DNA from: Photobacterium sp. DA100
GTDB taxonomy: Bacteria; Pseudomonadota; Gammaproteobacteria; Enterobacterales; Vibrionaceae
Direction: 5' to 3'
Assembly (NCBI RefSeq): GCF_029223585.1
Contig: NZ_CP119423.1
Coordinates: 744,001-808,000, forward strand
DNA: 64,000 nt
Part shown: one piece after another, positions 43,238 through 52,220 of the stretch
Layout: each line of letters begins with the position of its first letter
Numbering within the stretch: position 1 is the first letter of the stretch
Program-made: the position numbers and the translations under genes
Notes under the pieces: generated by a model
The model's input: only the letters and a program-made list of their open reading frames with translations
What the model was told of the DNA's origin: nothing
Database searches by the model: none

Positions 43238-43990
43238 TTAGAAAAGTGTGGTAACCAGGCCTGGCTTGGCTATCGCAGCTCTGATCACCTTGCCGGAGCT
43301 GGTATTTCTTACCCGTATCTGCTGTTCGGCATACCCACCCTCTAACGCAATACCCGGCGTGGTAGCGCTAAACTCTCCGTTGCTGGCTTGGATGATCACC
43401 TTGTCCCCGGCAGAAACCAGGTAGGCCGGGCTCAGATGAGAGGGGGAGAGTTGTTGGCCTCGGCGAATTTGCCGCAAGGCTCGCTGGCCGAGATAGCCCT
43501 CGGGCGAGGCAAAGAACTCGCGGTTGATGGTGGCGATATCGGTGGCTTTGAGAGTGATGTCCTCGGCGTTGAGCACCGTATCTTTACTGACGGTGTGGGC
43601 TGCAACCGCAACGGGCACGGTGACACTGACATCGGCTTGGACCGCCAGTTGCCAGGCGTCCGGCTGCGGGCAGCTGACCACAAACCGCAGCCGCCCTGCC
43701 GGGTAGCGGCGCCGGTCGACCCGCTCAATATCAAGCCCAGAGAGGCATTCTGCCAAGCGGTGGCTGCCGCCTGGCAGCCGCAGCGTGATCTCTGGCGTCG
43801 CGGGTGGCCAGCGGTGCTGTTTCGCCGCACCGCTGACCGCCTTTTCGATTGCCTCCGAGACCTGGCGCGTTATCTGGGCCTCGGCTGGGGTAGGCGCTTT
43901 TACTGGCTTGACGGGCCCACCCGCTCTGGCGGCGAGCGGCAGGGTTAGCAGTAAGGCGACGAGTGCTGGGTGATGGGGTATCTTGATCAT
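43238..43990 (-). CDS. flgA: Lateral flagellar FlgA, P-ring chaperone
   Basis: 250 residues from ATG 43,990, which gives a signal peptide (ALVALLLTLPLAARA-G) and an SD AAGGAC. The longer frame from 44,149 crosses the promoter region and is rejected. Residues about 150–250 are the SAF/FlgA domain: AAHTVSKDTVLNAEDITLKATDI, SPEGYLGQRALRQIRRGQQL, and VIIQASNGEFSATTPGIALEGG. It helps FlgI assemble in the periplasm. Confidence 0.93.
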   Translation of the reverse strand: MIKIPHHPALVALLLTLPLAARAGGPVKPVKAPTPAEAQITRQVSEAIEKAVSGAAKQHRWPPATPEITLRLPGGSHRLAECLSGLDIERVDRRRYPAGRLRFVVSCPQPDAWQLAVQADVSVTVPVAVAAHTVSKDTVLNAEDITLKATDIATINREFFASPEGYLGQRALRQIRRGQQLSPSHLSPAYLVSAGDKVIIQASNGEFSATTPGIALEGGYAEQQIRVRNTSSGKVIRAAIAKPGLVTTLF

Positions 43991-44032
43991 TTTGTCCTTT
44001 TGTTCTTTCTTGCCATTGGCGCTTTCCTGATA

Positions 44033-44093
44033 GCGGAACGGCTTCCGCTTTGCCGTTTCCGCTCGCCTTCCTGTAACGGAAGTACCACTTCCG
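44033..44093. repeat. CGGAAGT/ACTTCCG inverted repeats upstream of flgB
   Basis: GCGGAA–CGGC–TTCCGC at 44,033–44,048, a further imperfect arm to 44,063, and CGGAAGT–ACC–ACTTCCG at 44,077–44,093. The second lies 50 bp upstream of the flgB -24 element, the usual place for a sigma-54 activator. The same motif recurs upstream of fliD. Confidence 0.75.
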
Positions 44094-44142
44094 CTTTTGG
44101 TTTGGTGCTGCTTTTTATTGTTATAAATCAATAATTTAAAAG

Positions 44143-44159
44143 TTGGCACGTTATTTGTT
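44143..44159 (+). promoter_or_regulatory. Sigma-54 promoter for flgB operon
   Basis: TTGGCACG-N4-TTGTT. The GG and G(T) centres are 12 bp apart, and the -24 element is a perfect consensus match; the -12 has T instead of C. Predicted start of transcription is near 44,170, about 33 bp before the flgB ATG. LafK is the likely activator. Confidence 0.85.
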
Positions 44160-44202
44160 AGTAAGAGGGCAGCTTAAGACCTCTTGCAATCAAGGACACC
44201 AA

Positions 44203-44568
44203 ATGGGGATCAGTTTTGACAAAGCCCTCGGGATTCACCCGCACACTTTAAACCTTCGTACCGAGCGTGCCAAGGTGCTGGCCGGAAACTTGGCCAATGT
44301 GGATACACCGGGGTTCAAAGCGCGAGATTTTGATTTTCAGGCAGCGATAGCATCCGTGGAAGCGCAGAGTCTGGGGGGACAGGCACAGGTTCAGACGGCA
44401 CCTGCGCTGCAATATCGTAACCCTTACAACAACTCGATGGATGGTAATACCGTTGAGCTGGGGGTGGAGCAGGCGCACTACGCCCAAAACGCCATGGATT
44501 TTGACACCAGCCTGACTTTTTTGAACATGAAATTTAAAGGGCTGGCGACAGCTATTCAAGGACAGTAA
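44203..44568 (+). CDS. flgB: Lateral flagellar proximal rod protein FlgB
   Basis: 121 residues from ATG 44,203 (SD AAGGACACC). LRTERAKVLAGNLANVDTPGFKARDFDF is the rod-protein motif (residues about 18–45, in part), and VELGVEQAHYAQNAMDFDTSLTFLN is near the end. A longer frame from 44,143 would start inside the sigma-54 promoter. First gene of flgBCDEFGHIJKL. Confidence 0.96.
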   Translation: MGISFDKALGIHPHTLNLRTERAKVLAGNLANVDTPGFKARDFDFQAAIASVEAQSLGGQAQVQTAPALQYRNPYNNSMDGNTVELGVEQAHYAQNAMDFDTSLTFLNMKFKGLATAIQGQ

Positions 44569-44574
44569 TTCATT

Positions 44575-44997
44575 ATGTCATTCAGTGAAATTTACCAAAT
44601 AGCCGGCTCGGCAATGACAGCGCAGACGCTTCGCCTCAACACGATAGCCAGTAACCTGGCCAATGCGGATGCGGCCTCCACCACCGAAGCGGGTACCTAC
44701 CGCAGCCGCAAGCCAGTGTTTTCGACCGTGTATGAAAACAGCCAGTTCCAGGCCAGCCAGCGTGCCGGCGCCCGGGTGCAGATTGTGGATGTGGTGCCGG
44801 TAGAGGGCGAGCTGGTACGCCGCTATGAGCCAAGCAACCCGATTGCCGATGGCGATGGCTACGTGTTCTACCCCAACGTGGATGTGGTGTCGGAAATGGC
44901 CGATATGATGTCGGCGTCACGCAGCTTTGAAACCAGTGTCGATGTCCTTGGGCGTGCGCGCAGCATGCAGCAGGGCCTGCTGAAGCTTGGACAGTGA
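44575..44997 (+). CDS. flgC: Lateral flagellar rod protein FlgC
   Basis: 140 residues. IAGSAMTAQTLRLNTIASNLANADA at the N-terminus, DGYVFYPNVDVVSEMADMM and the C-terminal ASRSFETSVDVLGRARSMQQGLLKLGQ (partial quote) are standard FlgC. 6 bp after flgB. Confidence 0.96.
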   Translation: MSFSEIYQIAGSAMTAQTLRLNTIASNLANADAASTTEAGTYRSRKPVFSTVYENSQFQASQRAGARVQIVDVVPVEGELVRRYEPSNPIADGDGYVFYPNVDVVSEMADMMSASRSFETSVDVLGRARSMQQGLLKLGQ

Positions 44998-45007
44998 GGA
45001 TAAGCCG

Positions 45008-45721
45008 ATGAGTACTCCCTATGTGACCAGCAGCAGCGGCGCGACGCCAACGAGTCAGGATCCGATTGCCAGCAATGGCCAGCAGGACAACACTTTCTTG
45101 ACCCTGATGATTGCCCAGATCCAGAACCAGACACCGCTTGATCCGCTGGATACCACCCAGTTCATGACCCAGATGGCGCAGATGACCCAGGTCGAGACGA
45201 TGCAGAACATGAACGGTACGGTCCTCAACCAGATGGTACTGCTCGACAATATCCAGGTGCTGACCACGGCCGGTATGGTCGGTCAGGATGTCCGGGTGAC
45301 CACGGATAGTCTGGAGTTGGCAGGCAAACCGCTCGATGCGGTCATTGAGCTCGACAGCACGGTCGATGATCTCAAGGTGGAGATCCGCAACGATGCCGGT
45401 GAGCTGGTGCACACCATCGAGCTGGGCGCGAACAGTGATGGTGAAGTTGCGTTTGTCATTGATCCTAAAGCTATGGGCCTTAAAGACGGCCAATATGATC
45501 TCACTGTGGTGACAAACGATAGCGACTACAAGCCCGATGTCATGGTAGCCGGCAAGATTGAGAAGATGCGGATTCCACCGGGCGGCGGCTCACCGGAATT
45601 CCTGATTGCCGGTGTCGGTTACGTGCCGTTTTACAATGTTAACCAGTACGGTGAAAACCAGGGTTCAGCCTCTCAGTCCCCGGAACCCACTCCCTTATTT
45701 AAGTTGGCCGGCCGCCGATAG
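45008..45721 (+). CDS. flgD: Lateral flagellar hook-cap protein FlgD
   Basis: 237 residues from ATG 45,008 (SD AGTGAGGATAAG). N-terminal QDNTFLTLMIAQIQNQTPLDP and DTTQFMTQMAQMTQVETMQNMN; C-terminal FlgD Ig-like and tudor-like part ending in a short extension after FLIAGVGYVPFYNVNQYG. It scaffolds hook assembly. Confidence 0.95.
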   Translation: MSTPYVTSSSGATPTSQDPIASNGQQDNTFLTLMIAQIQNQTPLDPLDTTQFMTQMAQMTQVETMQNMNGTVLNQMVLLDNIQVLTTAGMVGQDVRVTTDSLELAGKPLDAVIELDSTVDDLKVEIRNDAGELVHTIELGANSDGEVAFVIDPKAMGLKDGQYDLTVVTNDSDYKPDVMVAGKIEKMRIPPGGGSPEFLIAGVGYVPFYNVNQYGENQGSASQSPEPTPLFKLAGRR

Positions 45722-45757
45722 CGGTTTGCAAATATCTAGGTTAGAAGAGAAATAATA

Positions 45758-46960
45758 ATGAGCTTTAACATTGCAATGAGTGGGTTGAATACCACCTCTC
45801 AGGAATTGAACACTATCAGTAACAACATCGCTAACGTCTCGACCGTTGGCTTCAAGTCATCCCGTGCTGAATTTTCAGCTCTGATGAACGGCGGCATGGG
45901 CGGCGGTGTTGAATTGGCCAGCCTGTCCCAGTCCTTCAACGAAGGGGGCTTTAGCATGACCGGCCGCACCACCGACCTGGCGATTGGTGGCAATGGTTTC
46001 TTTGTCCTGCAGGGTGAAGACGGTGCCTACACCTACACCCGTGCCGGTATGTTCAACCAGGACAAGGACAACTACCTGGTCAATAGCGCGGGCCTTCGTC
46101 TGCAAGGTTACACCACCGACAACAACGGCAACCTCCTGACGGGTACGGTCGGGGATATTCAGGTCAAAACCGGCTCTGTAGCGGCGAAAGCCACCGATCG
46201 TATTGATTTCTCTGCCAACCTCGATGCGGGCGCCAGCATCATCGTCGACGAGAACGGTGACCGTATCCCGTTCGACCCAGAAGATAGCGACAGCTTCAAC
46301 TCCTCCTATACCACCACGGTCTTTGACTCGTTGGGTAACGAGCACACCTTGACCCAGTACTTTGTCAAAACCGGAGAAAACGAGTGGGAAGTGCACTACG
46401 CCATGAACGGCGAGGTGATGGCAAACGAAAGCGGCCAGGCGTTGCAATTTGATGAAAGCGGTAAGCTGGTTGACCCAACCGGCAGCATTAACCTGACCTA
46501 TGCGCCAGAAGGGGCGGCGGAGATGAACATCGCCCTGTCGATGACCGGATCGACCCAGTTCGGCAGCGAATTCGCCGTATCGACCAACCGCAGCAACGGC
46601 CATACCTCCGGCGAGCTGACCGGGATCTCCATTGATGACAGCGGCATGGTCTTTGCCAACTACAGCAATGGCGAGCAGATGTTGCAGGGCCAGGTCGTAC
46701 TGGCAGATTTCCCGAACAGTGGCGGCTTGATGCAGGTGGGCAACACTGGCTGGTCGGCGACTCAGGCTTCTGGCCAGCCGCTGATCGGAGTACCGGGTTC
46801 GGGTACGCTGGGCGGTCTTTACTCGGGGTATATCGAAGAGTCGAATGTTGACTTGACCGGTGAGCTGGTGGGGTTGATGACTGCGCAGCGTAACTACCAG
46901 GCCAATGCCCAGTCTCTGTCAACCCAGCAGCAGTTGACCCAAGTGCTGTTCAACATGTAA
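45758..46960 (+). CDS. flgE: Lateral flagellar hook protein FlgE
   Basis: 400 residues. N-terminal MSFNIAMSGLNTTSQELNTI and SNNIANVSTVGFKSSRAEF; C-terminal LMTAQRNYQANAQSLSTQQQL. Length is typical. AGAAGAGA lies upstream of the ATG. The codon usage is more biased at the 5' end, as for an abundant structural protein. Confidence 0.96.
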   Translation: MSFNIAMSGLNTTSQELNTISNNIANVSTVGFKSSRAEFSALMNGGMGGGVELASLSQSFNEGGFSMTGRTTDLAIGGNGFFVLQGEDGAYTYTRAGMFNQDKDNYLVNSAGLRLQGYTTDNNGNLLTGTVGDIQVKTGSVAAKATDRIDFSANLDAGASIIVDENGDRIPFDPEDSDSFNSSYTTTVFDSLGNEHTLTQYFVKTGENEWEVHYAMNGEVMANESGQALQFDESGKLVDPTGSINLTYAPEGAAEMNIALSMTGSTQFGSEFAVSTNRSNGHTSGELTGISIDDSGMVFANYSNGEQMLQGQVVLADFPNSGGLMQVGNTGWSATQASGQPLIGVPGSGTLGGLYSGYIEESNVDLTGELVGLMTAQRNYQANAQSLSTQQQLTQVLFNM

Positions 46961-46970
46961 GGGCCGTTGC

Positions 46971-47702
46971 GTGGATCGTTTTATTTATACCGCGGCAAGC
47001 GGGGCTGGGCGGATCTTTAACGCCCAGCAAGTACGTGCCAATAACCTGGCCAATATCAATACCCATGGTTTCCGTGCCGATATGGAGCGTGCCCAGGCAT
47101 TTGCCGTACAGGGCAACGGTTTTGATACCCGGACCATGGTCCAGGCCCAGTCGGCGGGAACGCGTTTTGATGCGGCCGAACTGCAAACTACCGGGCGCGA
47201 GCTCGACTTGGCGATCCGTGGCGATGGTTTCTTTACGGTCCGCTTGCCGGAAGGTGAGGAAGCCTATACCCGCTCGGGGGCAGTGGAGCGTAGCGAGAAC
47301 GGGGACCTGATGATTAGCGGGCTGCCGGTGCTTGCTGACGGCGGGGACGTGATGAACGTTCCGTTGTACAGCAGCATTGAGTTTGGTGATAACGGGCTGA
47401 TCAATATTGTGCCGGAAGGTGAGGCCCTGGCGGTTGAAGTTGGCCGGTTGAAGCTGGTTAATCCAGAGGTGCAGGATCTGTCCAAGCTGGAAAACGGCCT
47501 GTTCGTGACCAACGGCCGCGAGCCGCTCAATGATGACGAGACCGTGAAGATGGTGTCGGGGTTTCTCGAGCAAAGTAACGTGGTTGCTGTGGAAGAAATG
47601 GTGGCATCTATGCAGCTGAGCCGCAATTTCGAAATGCAGCTGAAGATGATGCAGACCGCAGAAAAAATAGCAGAAGCAGGCAACCGCCTGATCAGAGCGT
47701 AA
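46971..47702 (+). CDS. flgF: Lateral flagellar rod protein FlgF
   Basis: 243 residues, GTG start at 46,971 (GTGGATCGTTTT). VDRFIYTAASGAGRIFNAQQVRANNLANINTHGFRAD (partial) at the N-terminus and EEMVASMQLSRNFEMQLKMMQTAEK at the C-terminus. 10 bp after flgE. No better ATG is available. Confidence 0.95.
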   Translation: MDRFIYTAASGAGRIFNAQQVRANNLANINTHGFRADMERAQAFAVQGNGFDTRTMVQAQSAGTRFDAAELQTTGRELDLAIRGDGFFTVRLPEGEEAYTRSGAVERSENGDLMISGLPVLADGGDVMNVPLYSSIEFGDNGLINIVPEGEALAVEVGRLKLVNPEVQDLSKLENGLFVTNGREPLNDDETVKMVSGFLEQSNVVAVEEMVASMQLSRNFEMQLKMMQTAEKIAEAGNRLIRA

Positions 47703-47712
47703 AGGATAAAAG

Positions 47713-48498
47713 ATGAACGCAGCACTATGGATCAGTAAAACTGGCTTGGCCGCCCAAGATACCAAAATGGCGACCATTTCTAACAACCTTGCCAACGTCA
47801 ACACGGTTGGTTTTAAGCGCGATCGCGTGGCATTTGAAGATCTGTTCTACCAGATCCAGCGCCAGCCGGGTGCCATGGCTGATGAAGTCAACGAGTTGCC
47901 AAGTGGTATTCAGCTTGGTTCAGGTGTCCGTGTTATTGGTACCCAGAAGGTCTTCACCGAAGGCATGTACCAGACGACCAACCAGAGCCTGGATATTGCC
48001 ATTGATGGCCAGGGATTTTTTGAGCTGGAAACCCCGGACGGTGAGCAGGCCTTTACCCGCAATGGTCAGTTCCACCTTAACTCCGACGGTTTGATTGTAA
48101 ACGCCCAGGGCCTGCCGCTGGCCCAGCAAATCCAAGTACCGCAGGATGCCGAGACGATCACAATCGGTCGCGATGGCATTGTGTCGGCCAAGATTGCCGG
48201 TGATGAAATGCCGCAGGAAATCGGCCAGATCACCCTGGCTAACTTTATCAATCCGGCCGGCCTCGAAGCGTTGGGTGGCAACATGTTCCGCGCCACGGCA
48301 TCGAGCGGCGAGGTGATTGACGGTATTGCCGGTGAAGGGGCCTTTGGCCAGATCAAGCAGGGGGTTCTGGAAGGCTCTAATGTGCAGGTTGTCGAGGAGA
48401 TGGTGGATATGATCACCACTCAGCGCGGCTACGAGATGAATGCGAAGGCGCTGTCATCATCGGATGAGATGCTGCAGTACATTTCCCAGGTACTGTAA
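47713..48498 (+). CDS. flgG: Lateral flagellar distal rod protein FlgG
   Basis: 261 residues, matching the usual 260. LWISKTGLAAQDTKMATISNNLANVNTVGFKRDR at the start (in part), SLDIAIDGQGFFELETPDGEQAFTRNGQF, and VEEMVDMITTQRGYEMNAKALSSSDEML at the C-terminus. AAAGGATAAAAG precedes the ATG. Confidence 0.97.
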   Translation: MNAALWISKTGLAAQDTKMATISNNLANVNTVGFKRDRVAFEDLFYQIQRQPGAMADEVNELPSGIQLGSGVRVIGTQKVFTEGMYQTTNQSLDIAIDGQGFFELETPDGEQAFTRNGQFHLNSDGLIVNAQGLPLAQQIQVPQDAETITIGRDGIVSAKIAGDEMPQEIGQITLANFINPAGLEALGGNMFRATASSGEVIDGIAGEGAFGQIKQGVLEGSNVQVVEEMVDMITTQRGYEMNAKALSSSDEMLQYISQVL

Positions 48499-48501
48499 GC
48501 C

Positions 48502-49200
48502 ATGGCAGGACTGATGAAGGATAACATTACTCGGCGGTTGGGGGCATGGCTGGCAGCCATGCTTCTGGCGGGGTGTTCATCAACCCCTTCTTTGATTGAT
48601 GAGCGCCCGGCCCCCGATGATCTGGACTATGCGCCCCCGATGCTCGATTACTCGTTGCCGGATGCTCGCAGCGGTTCCGTTTACCGTGATGGCTATATGT
48701 GGACCCTGTTCCAGGACCGCCGTGCCTACCGGGTCGGCGACATGCTGACGGTCTCGCTGGACGAAGATACCCGCTCGAGCAAGCAGGCCAATACCAATTT
48801 TGGCAAGAATGCCAGTGGCGGCTTGATGGGCAGCTTTTCCACCAATTCCAGCAGCGGCAGTGCCAGCGGGGATATTTCGGGCAACCGAGATTTCCGTGGC
48901 AGCTCGGCCAGCTCCCAGCGCAACTCCCTGAGTGGTTCCATTACCGTCATGGTGCACCAAGTGTTGCCTAACGGGGTATTGCGTATCAAAGGGGAGAAGT
49001 GGATCCGGCTTAATCAGGGGGATGAGTTTATTCGCCTTGATGGCCTGGTGCGGGTTGACGACATCGACAACGGCAACCAGATATCTTCCCAGCGTATCGG
49101 TGATGCGCGTATTACCTACTCCCAGAGCGGAGTGTTGGCGGATGCCAACGAAGCGGGCTGGTTGACCAAGTTGTTTGTCAATCCACTGTTCCCAATCTAG
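48502..49200 (+). CDS. flgH: Lateral flagellar L-ring lipoprotein FlgH
   Basis: 232 residues. Lipobox MLLAGC with C25. YMWTLFQDRRAYRVGDMLTVSL, KQANTNFGKNASGG, and VRVDDIDNGNQISSQRIGDARITYSQSG are FlgH. Outer-membrane bushing with FlgI. Starts 4 bp after flgG; an ATG four codons later is possible. Confidence 0.95.
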   Translation: MAGLMKDNITRRLGAWLAAMLLAGCSSTPSLIDERPAPDDLDYAPPMLDYSLPDARSGSVYRDGYMWTLFQDRRAYRVGDMLTVSLDEDTRSSKQANTNFGKNASGGLMGSFSTNSSSGSASGDISGNRDFRGSSASSQRNSLSGSITVMVHQVLPNGVLRIKGEKWIRLNQGDEFIRLDGLVRVDDIDNGNQISSQRIGDARITYSQSGVLADANEAGWLTKLFVNPLFPI

Positions 49201-49209
49201 CGAGGCATT

Positions 49210-50331
49210 ATGTTTAAGCAACTTATGATACTACTGACGCTGCTGGTCGTGCCTTTCTTGTTTGTCGATGCTGCCCAAGCGCAGGTCAACGAGCGCCACT
49301 TGATTGATCTGGTTGATATTCAGGGGCTGCGGGAAAACCAGCTGATAGGTTATGGCCTGGTGGTGGGTTTGGACGGAACCGGTGACCGCAATCAGGTGAA
49401 GTTTACCAGTCAGTCTGTCACCAATATGCTGCGCCAGTTCGGTTTGCAGCTTCCCGACAACATCGATCCGAAGCTGCGTAACGTGGCGGCGGTGAGCGTG
49501 CATGCCTCTATTCCCCCGCTGGCTGGGCCGGGGCAAACCATTGATGTCACCGTATCGTCGATCGGTGACGCCAAGAGCCTGCGGGGTGGCAGCTTGGTGA
49601 TGACACCGCTGCGGGCGATTGATGGCCAGATCTACGCGGTAGCCCAGGGCAACCTGATTGTTGCTGGGGTCAAGGCCGAAGGCCGTTCGGGTTCGAGCAT
49701 CACCGTTAACGTGCCGACCACCGGGCGTATTCCCGGTGGTGCGATTATTGAAGAAGAGATCCCGTCGGACTTCATCACCCAGCCGAAAGTCACCTTGAAC
49801 TTATTGCGTCCGAATTTTACCACCGCCCGCAATATTTCCCGCCAGATCGACGAGGTGTTTGGCCCGGATACGGCGGTAGCGGTCAGCAATGCCCGGGTGG
49901 AAGTCTTTGCTCCGGAGGATTTTGAACAGCGGGTGATCTTTATGTCGATGCTTGAAGATATGACGGTCGATATTGGTCGCCAGCGCGCGCGGGTGGTATT
50001 CAATAGCCGCAGCGGTACTGTGGTGGTCGGCAATGGGGTCCGGATTGGCCGGGCCGCGGTAAGCCACGGCAACCTGACGGTGACGATTGCCGAGTCGTTC
50101 AACGTCAGCCAGCCCAATGCCTTTGGCCGCGGTAACACCGTAGTGACCCCGGAAAGTGACATTGATATCAACCATGAGCGCAATCCGATGTTCATCTGGC
50201 CGGAAGGGGTTGAGCTGGAAACCATTGTTTCAGCGGTGAACAGCCTCGGGGCTTCTCCCGATGACCTGATCGCTATTCTGCAGGCCTTGCATTCCTCTGG
50301 GGCATTGGATGCCGAACTGGTCGTGATTTAA
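49210..50331 (+). CDS. flgI: Lateral flagellar P-ring protein FlgI
   Basis: 373 residues with a signal peptide ([18 protein letters not shown]). [41 protein letters not shown], and [25 protein letters not shown] at the end. It forms the periplasmic P ring. The SD GAGG lies 6 bp before the ATG. Confidence 0.97.
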   Translation: MFKQLMILLTLLVVPFLFVDAAQAQVNERHLIDLVDIQGLRENQLIGYGLVVGLDGTGDRNQVKFTSQSVTNMLRQFGLQLPDNIDPKLRNVAAVSVHASIPPLAGPGQTIDVTVSSIGDAKSLRGGSLVMTPLRAIDGQIYAVAQGNLIVAGVKAEGRSGSSITVNVPTTGRIPGGAIIEEEIPSDFITQPKVTLNLLRPNFTTARNISRQIDEVFGPDTAVAVSNARVEVFAPEDFEQRVIFMSMLEDMTVDIGRQRARVVFNSRSGTVVVGNGVRIGRAAVSHGNLTVTIAESFNVSQPNAFGRGNTVVTPESDIDINHERNPMFIWPEGVELETIVSAVNSLGASPDDLIAILQALHSSGALDAELVVI

Positions 50332-50339
50332 GGATACCC

Positions 50340-50837
50340 ATGACAGTAACTGTTTTACCGGTCAATACCATGGCGCTTCAGCCCATGGCGACCAGCCGAA
50401 TTGCGGCAAACTCCCATATGGGGACGGTCACCGCCTTCGACAGCCGTCAGCTGGCTGGGCTGAAGGGGAGTGATGATCCGAAGCAGGCCATCCAAACGGT
50501 GGCCGAGCAGTTCGAGTCCCTGTTTTTGCAGATGGTACTCAAGCAGATGCGCAAAGCGAGCGAAGCGCTCAATAGCGATGATGACAATGCCTTGTTCGGC
50601 AGCCGCGAGCACAAGACCTACCAGGAATTTTTCGATGGCCAGGTGGCCATCGAAATGTCGAAAAGCCAGCTGGGCCTGGCGGAAGTGATTGTCCGTCAGC
50701 TAGGTGGTGATTCGGCGTTTAAGGAAGCCGGGGAGGAGGTCGCTTTAACTTCTAGTAAGGCAGAGCAAGCTCCGGTCGCGGGCAGCGCATTCAGCCAGTC
50801 TTTGCTGCATTTTAACCGTGGGGACTCCAACGTATGA
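50340..50837 (+). CDS. flgJ: Lateral flagellar FlgJ, rod-binding domain only
   Basis: 165 residues, about half of E. coli FlgJ (313). The rod-cap domain is present (QTVAEQFESLFLQMVLKQMRKASEAL, and FDGQVAIEMSKSQLGLAEVIVRQL). The C-terminal glucosaminidase/muramidase domain is missing. Wall opening must rely on another enzyme. ATGA overlap with flgK. Single-domain FlgJ is usual in lateral systems. Confidence 0.93.
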   Translation: MTVTVLPVNTMALQPMATSRIAANSHMGTVTAFDSRQLAGLKGSDDPKQAIQTVAEQFESLFLQMVLKQMRKASEALNSDDDNALFGSREHKTYQEFFDGQVAIEMSKSQLGLAEVIVRQLGGDSAFKEAGEEVALTSSKAEQAPVAGSAFSQSLLHFNRGDSNV

Positions 50838-52210
50838 GTTTGATGAATATCGGTTTGTCTGGGATCCAGGCCAGCCAAGTGGGCATGAACGTTACCGCCC
50901 AAAATGTTGCCAATATCAACACCCCGGGCTACAGTCGCCAGCAGGTACACCTGTCGGCGGTGGGCTCGACCAGTATGAGCATGAAAGATGCCGGCAACGG
51001 TGTCTCGGTCAGCTCGATCCGCCGGGTCACCGACCAGTACCAAACCAACCAGATTTTCCGTGCCGGCTCGATGCTGGGCGCCACTTCCACCTCTGCCCAG
51101 CAGTTGAAGCGATTGGAAACTCTGCTGTCAGGGGACTCGATGGATCTGAGCCAGGGCTTCGATAGCTTTTTCTCGGCCCTCAACGGTGCCAGTGTGTCAC
51201 CGTATAGTTCGGCCTACCGCTCTCAGATCATCAGCGAAGCGGAAGCCCTGAGCAACCGCTTCAACCAGCTCAGTAGTTCGCTCGACGGCCAGTATAACGA
51301 CTTGTCGCAGCAGCGCAGCAGTGCGGTATCGCAGGCCAACAGCTTGCTTGGCAACATCAGCAAGCTCAACGAAGAGATCCGCAAGGGCGAGGCAACAGGC
51401 GCTAATACTTCGGCGCTGCAGGATGAGCGGGATGTGTTGATTGCCGAGCTGTCGGAAATTGTCGATGTACGCATTACCGATGCCGGCGACGGTACGTTGA
51501 ACATTGCTCTGCCAAACGGGCAGCCGCTGGTGATGGGCAACCAAGTCGCCCAGTTCAGCTTGGAGTCGGATCCCAACAACCCGCGCGGCGATGTGCTGTC
51601 GCTGTCGTTCAACGATCAGAACTTCCCGCTTGATGATGATATCGGCGGTAAGCTCGGGGCGCTGGCCGAATACGAGAAGGACGTCCTGATCCCAACCCAG
51701 GCTGCGATCAATGACATCGCCTCTGAGTTTGCCCAGGCGTTTAACGATCAGTTGGCTCAGGGTTTTGATCTCAACGGCGAGCCGGGTAAGCCATTGTTTG
51801 TGTTCGATCCGGATAACCCTGCTGCAACCATGTCAATCAACCCGGATTTCAAGCCGGAAGATTTGGCGCTATCCGGCGACGGGACCCCGGGCAATACCGA
51901 TAACCTGATGAAGCTGATAGAGATTAAAGATCAGGAGTTCGATATTGGCCACCTGGGCTCGCAGACTTTGGGCAGTGCGTTTAACTCCCTGCTGGGGGAT
52001 ATTGCGGTGAAAAGCCGTCAGGCACAGTCCGATCACGATGCCGCTAGCAATATCTACCTGCAGGCAACGATTGAGAAGTCGGCGACCAGCGGGGTTAACC
52101 TCGACGAGGAAGCCGTTAGCTTGATGATGTACCAGCAAGCCTATCAGGCCAACCTGCAGGTGATTAACGCTTCCAACCAAGTGTTCGCCTCTATCATGCA
52201 GTTGTTCTAA
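50834..52210 (+). CDS. flgK: Lateral flagellar hook-associated protein FlgK (HAP1)
   Basis: 458 residues. N-terminal MNIGLSGIQASQVGMNVTAQNVANINTPGYSRQQV (in part) and C-terminal VNLDEEAVSLMMYQQAYQANLQVINASNQVF. Compact central region compared with polar FlgK (about 550–640). Forms the hook–filament junction. Confidence 0.95.
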   Translation: MSLMNIGLSGIQASQVGMNVTAQNVANINTPGYSRQQVHLSAVGSTSMSMKDAGNGVSVSSIRRVTDQYQTNQIFRAGSMLGATSTSAQQLKRLETLLSGDSMDLSQGFDSFFSALNGASVSPYSSAYRSQIISEAEALSNRFNQLSSSLDGQYNDLSQQRSSAVSQANSLLGNISKLNEEIRKGEATGANTSALQDERDVLIAELSEIVDVRITDAGDGTLNIALPNGQPLVMGNQVAQFSLESDPNNPRGDVLSLSFNDQNFPLDDDIGGKLGALAEYEKDVLIPTQAAINDIASEFAQAFNDQLAQGFDLNGEPGKPLFVFDPDNPAATMSINPDFKPEDLALSGDGTPGNTDNLMKLIEIKDQEFDIGHLGSQTLGSAFNSLLGDIAVKSRQAQSDHDAASNIYLQATIEKSATSGVNLDEEAVSLMMYQQAYQANLQVINASNQVFASIMQLF

Positions 52211-52220
52211 GGAGTTAGCG

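Noticed and set aside
43991..44149. Longer flgA from 44,149
   Set aside because: The extension is basic, non-conserved and covers the inverted repeats and promoter; the signal peptide and SD support 43,990.
44143..44202. Longer flgB N-terminus from a GTG/TTG start at 44,143
   Set aside because: It would begin inside the sigma-54 -24 element; the SD and family N-terminus favour 44,203.
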